A stretch of DNA of 64,000 nt, taken from Cerrena zonata. Lineage: Eukaryota; Basidiomycota; Agaricomycetes; Polyporales; Cerrenaceae. Position numbers and translations under genes: made by a program. The DNA is taken from the NCBI GenBank assembly GCA_038087015.1, contig JASBNA010000032.1, positions 434,001 through 498,000 of the forward strand. The letters run 5' to 3'. Positions 60,770-64,000 of the stretch are shown here, one piece after another; within the stretch, counting starts at the first letter, position 1; each line of letters begins with the position of its first letter. The notes under the pieces were generated by a model, which saw only the letters and a list, made by a program, of their open reading frames with translations, was not told where the DNA came from and did not search any database.

Positions 60770-62845
60770 TCAGTAAAATTCCTTCTGCACAAACGCTCTG
60801 CCGGTCTCTTTCATAGCATTCTCCAAAACTTTCATACCCTCCAACACCTTCTCTTCTTCGAATCGGCGCCCAACAATTTGAACAGAAAGGGGGAGGCCGT
60901 CCATTGCGACCGCGTCATAACATGAGTACATAGACCGAGCAGCATCGTTAAGCTTATTGTATGCTTCTGTTTTCTGGAAGTTATCGGGCAATGCATCAAG
61001 CGAGCGGTCAACAGTACCAGCCGGTATTACGCCCGCTGTGAAGTCAAGCTGTGAAACAAGCAAGGCAAGCGTCAGAAGGTTACACTACCCCGAGAGTTAG
61101 AGCTTAACTTACGACATTGTAAATGAATGCATAGCTTGCTGATAACAAAGTCGCCTTCGCAGTTTTACCTTTGGGCATGGGTGGAAGTGGGTGTGCAACT
61201 GTCAGTAGGAAATCAACACCCTGATCTTTGAAAGCCTTGGTCCATGCAGCTTTCTGCTCCTCTCGGCGCAGAACTAGAGCGTGCTCCTCGGCAACCGAGA
61301 TGGGATGGAGAGTTTCTGATAAATCTGCGAAGGCGTTGTTACGACCAGTAGGTTTCGAAAAAATTCTCAACATAGACGCGATGAGGCGCTTGACGAACAG
61401 AGGAAGCTTGAGCGTTGCACGATAATCCATCATAGCGTCACTCAGGGCCTCGGTAGCAGAAAGCGGCGCGGCGATAGTATCAGCTGAGCACATCAAAGTC
61501 AATAAACGGAAACAACAACGAAAACTAACCCTTGATAGGCATCATTCTTACCTGAGTCTGCGCCTAAGAACTCGAAACCGATCTTCAAGGTTTCTAGTAT
61601 GCTTGGCGGATTGCTGGCCAACAGTGAACACCAGACTCACACGAGAAGTCGGTATCCGTAAACTTACAAGTCGACTACCTCATGTCCCATCTTCTTCAAC
61701 GACTCCACCGCGGACTTCAATGCGCGTTCACATGCGGGTGTTGGCGGAATTATGCCTGGATGCTGAAGTTAGTATCTAGACGAAGAACTCCGCATTGACT
61801 TCGAGATCATGAACCTTACCATCATTCCATATCACACCCCATCTCGGTTTCCTACCGGTTAGTACGAAGTCCACAGGACGCCACGGCATAGGAACACACT
61901 GATGGTGGAGCAACTCTAAGTCAACCTAGGCTGTACGGGGGGAAAGTGGACGAAAACAAGCTGACTGTGTGATCATATTCCCAAGGCTTCATGTCGACCA
62001 CTCTTTCCCAGAATGCGATCAGATCGTCTAGGTTCTTCCCCATCGGGGAAGGAATGGTTTGTATGCTCTCCATCCCTCCCGGAGCAGTATGTGAGCCGTA
62101 CGCAGGAAAACGGCCCCATGACGCTTTCATGCCGTATACACCACAATACGCAGGAGGGAAGCGCACGCTGCCTCCAATATCAGAAGCAATCTCTATCTTG
62201 CTCCCATGGTAGGCTAGTAGCGCAGCGCCACCACCCGTGGAAGCACCAGGAGAGAACTTGGGGTTGTAGGGGTTGCTGGATTCTCCGAACAGGTCGGATT
62301 TGGTTTCGAACGACAATAATCCCGTAGGGACAGTCGTTTTGACATGGATGAGAGCACCAGCATCTCGAAGTAAGTGTACGATAGCAGCGGAGGATGTAGC
62401 GGGTTTTCCAGATTTACCGGAGAACCCTAAGGTAGTGTCATAACCCTCGACATCGAAACAGTCTTTGATACTGACTGGGACGCCAGATAAGGGTTTGTTC
62501 AGGACAACGTTCGAAAGTCCTTCCTCGAACATAAAGTCCGTCAAGCAATTAGTGCTTTCTTGGGCCAATAGACATTTCTTGCCATGGGCGGACAGAATAG
62601 CTGCCGGGGTAACGGTTCCGGCATTACATTCTGCAACCAGTTGTGTTAGGGATAATTGCAGGACGCGGTGGTCCAGGTCAGTCAGAGGAGCAGAGTATTC
62701 AGGCGTTAGTCGTTGAATCTTCTCTGCCCGTTCTTTCTGCTTCTTCGCACTACGATCGAGTTAGAAGCATGATCAGCGGAAACGTCGTGGGTAGAGAGGA
62801 ACGAATGTCATACCAGGCGGCACGATGTTCTGAGCCGTTGAACAT
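60770..62845 (-). CDS. Amidase-signature family amidase (acetamidase-like)
   Basis: This is a fungal amidase that hydrolyses small amides to acid and ammonia using a Ser-cisSer-Lys triad. The start at 62845 gives MFNGSEHRAA, and an intron leads to CAKKQKERAEKIQRLTPEYS. The catalytic Lys is in GVPVSIKDCFD. The signature region reads FSPGASTGGGAALLAYHGSK and then IASDIGGSVRFPPAYCGVYG, whose Ser is the nucleophile. The usual GGSSGG is GASTGG here, so the Ser after the cis-Ser is Thr. Later blocks are NPPSILETLKIGFEFLGA, LTVAHPLPPMPKG and DGLPLSVQIVGRRFEEEKVL. Introns near 61911, 61800, 61670, 61560, 61500 and 61050-61110 restore frame. It ends FVQKEFY. The substrate is unknown; the adjacent hydantoinase also acts on C-N bonds. 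Confidence 0.92.
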
Positions 62846-63825
62846 AGCTACGCAAGAAGGAGGAAAGAAGGGGAGGGGCAGATCTGTTGTCAGAGCTGGT
62901 GTGGTTTACTTGCATTTATATGGCCGGGACGGTGATCCTGATTCGTCACAGCGCAAAGAAACTAGGGGAATCTGAACGCCCACGTAACGCTCAAGATGGG
63001 TTTAGTGCTTGGAGTGTTTTATGTGATAGGGCAAGAAGCAAGTGACAAGTAACGGACAACCGGTAACCAGAGGAATAGAGATCGCGCTCAGATGGGGCTA
63101 CAGCGCGAACCAACACAAAGATTCAGGCCCCAGGCGAAAAATAACCGGCTTCCGTCGAGTTTCTCAGAGATGTGATCATTTGCTGTCTCGACGGAGTTCG
63201 GTGTTTTGTTATTCATGTTGGTTCCGCACTGAGGGAGCATGGGTAATGCATGGCTGGAGCTGACAAGACTTTGTGAGATGGTGCGTGTAGTGCCAAAGTT
63301 CATTCCGACATCAGCGCGAAACCGGAGGAATGGAGCTCGGAAACATCCCAGAAAGGGTCGATCCCTGCCTCGATCGGACATGTGAACACGAGGCGAGCTA
63401 CATTCAGTTGGGTTAGGAACGCTGCTAAGCTGGAGAGATAGCATAGGAATAACTCTCTGGGTCTATGATAGCATGAAGCTTTTGCTTTCCGGCAGAAGCT
63501 GGCTGGGACTCGCGACACGAGGCTGTTGATGCATGGCACAGTGCACGAGTGGTCCAGAACGAACACCTGTCCAGGCTGGAAGAAAGAAGTCAACCTTGTC
63601 ACAGACTTGTGGCAATAAATTACACTATTTTTCTCACGCCTACAAGGACTCTGCACACCTCCTCTGAAACGCTGCCTCCACACCTGCAAATTTCAAGAAA
63701 TGGCTGTGACTACCCGCTGCTACATTTACAACCGCATAAATCAGTCTCTCACCCATATCCGCGTCTCTCAAGAAAATGTACAAATACAATAATGATACAG
63801 TGGGGTGTGGCGGGCCAGGTGATGT
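62846..63825. other. Intergenic
   Basis: About 980 bases between the amidase start and the end of the right-edge gene, both on the minus strand. ORFs at 63088-63444 and 63300-63689 overlap in different frames and have no family features. Confidence 0.5.
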
Positions 63826-64000
63826 CTAGGAGTCCATCTCGACGTCTTCACTCCCCCGGTGTTTGTCATTTTGGCTGTTGGGCTGCAACGGCCTCTCCTC
63901 TTCGATGTCCTCCAGATCACTGAGACTGAATATCTCGTCATAGGGAAGGTCCCCCAGTCCAAGCTCGTACTCTTCTATATAAGCGGCCAGCTCTTCCTCT
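63826..64000 (-). CDS. C-terminal end of an unrecognised gene (5' part off window)
   Basis: The minus strand from the right edge is open for 57 codons to a stop at 63826-63828. The peptide is acidic and reads EELAAYIEEYELGLGDLPYD, EIFSLSDLEDIEEERPLQPN, then a polar end GSEDVEMDS. The regular acidic pattern looks like a real C-terminal tail rather than noise. The product cannot be named from this piece. Confidence 0.55.
   Translation of the reverse strand, partial: EEELAAYIEEYELGLGDLPYDEIFSLSDLEDIEEERPLQPNSQNDKHRGSEDVEMDS

Overview
The window looks like nuclear DNA of a mushroom-forming basidiomycete (Agaricomycetes). Genes are dense, lie on both strands and are cut by many short GT-AG introns of about 45-75 bases. 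The proteins recognised are eukaryotic (26S proteasome Rpn1, TFIIA gamma, NuA4 subunit Epl1, MOB/phocein, PTEN, NF-X1/FAP1, a peroxisomal ABCD half-transporter). Others are of kinds common in Agaricomycetes: an F-box/LRR-like protein, orphan multi-pass membrane proteins, Ure2-like GSTs and a LYC1-type acetyltransferase. All coordinates come from reading the sequence by eye, so exon borders are inferred.

Layout, left to right. 1-9 kb: peroxisomal ABC transporter (cut by the left edge), a glomulin/Alf4-like helical protein, an orphan membrane protein, and an NCS1 purine-cytosine permease. 9-13 kb: FAP1/NF-X1 zinc-finger protein. 14-18 kb: siderophore-type hydroxyornithine acyltransferase with a GATA-factor motif close upstream, then a quinone oxidoreductase. 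18-24 kb: MOB/phocein with a long acidic tail, then an unrecognised protein carrying five copies of a Cys-rich module. 25-28 kb: tandem GST pair that shares promoter sequence. 28.6-33 kb: NFKBIL1-like protein, TFIIA gamma, F-box-like protein. 33.8-36.6 kb: APH-fold kinase-like protein. 36.6-40.6 kb: gene-poor. 40.6-45 kb: Epl1 and a CBS-domain protein. 45.8-54 kb: 7TM-like protein, PTEN phosphatase, Rpn1. 54.5-63 kb: LYC1-like acetyltransferase, hydantoinase/oxoprolinase-DUF917 fusion, amidase. The right edge cuts an unrecognised gene.

Most genes are unrelated housekeeping functions, so this does not look like a dedicated cluster. Local links worth noting are the GST tandem duplication, the neighbouring hydantoinase and amidase (both acting on C-N bonds), and the divergent Rpn1/LYC1 promoter.

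The strongest overall oddity is that several conserved genes need a one-base shift to join two parts that each match their family. Examples are the permease, quinone oxidoreductase, F-box gene, LYC1 (twice) and the FAP1 tail; Epl1 has an in-frame TAG. This points to residual assembly indels or to recent gene decay. I found no CRISPR array, no convincing tRNA or rRNA, and no intact transposon.
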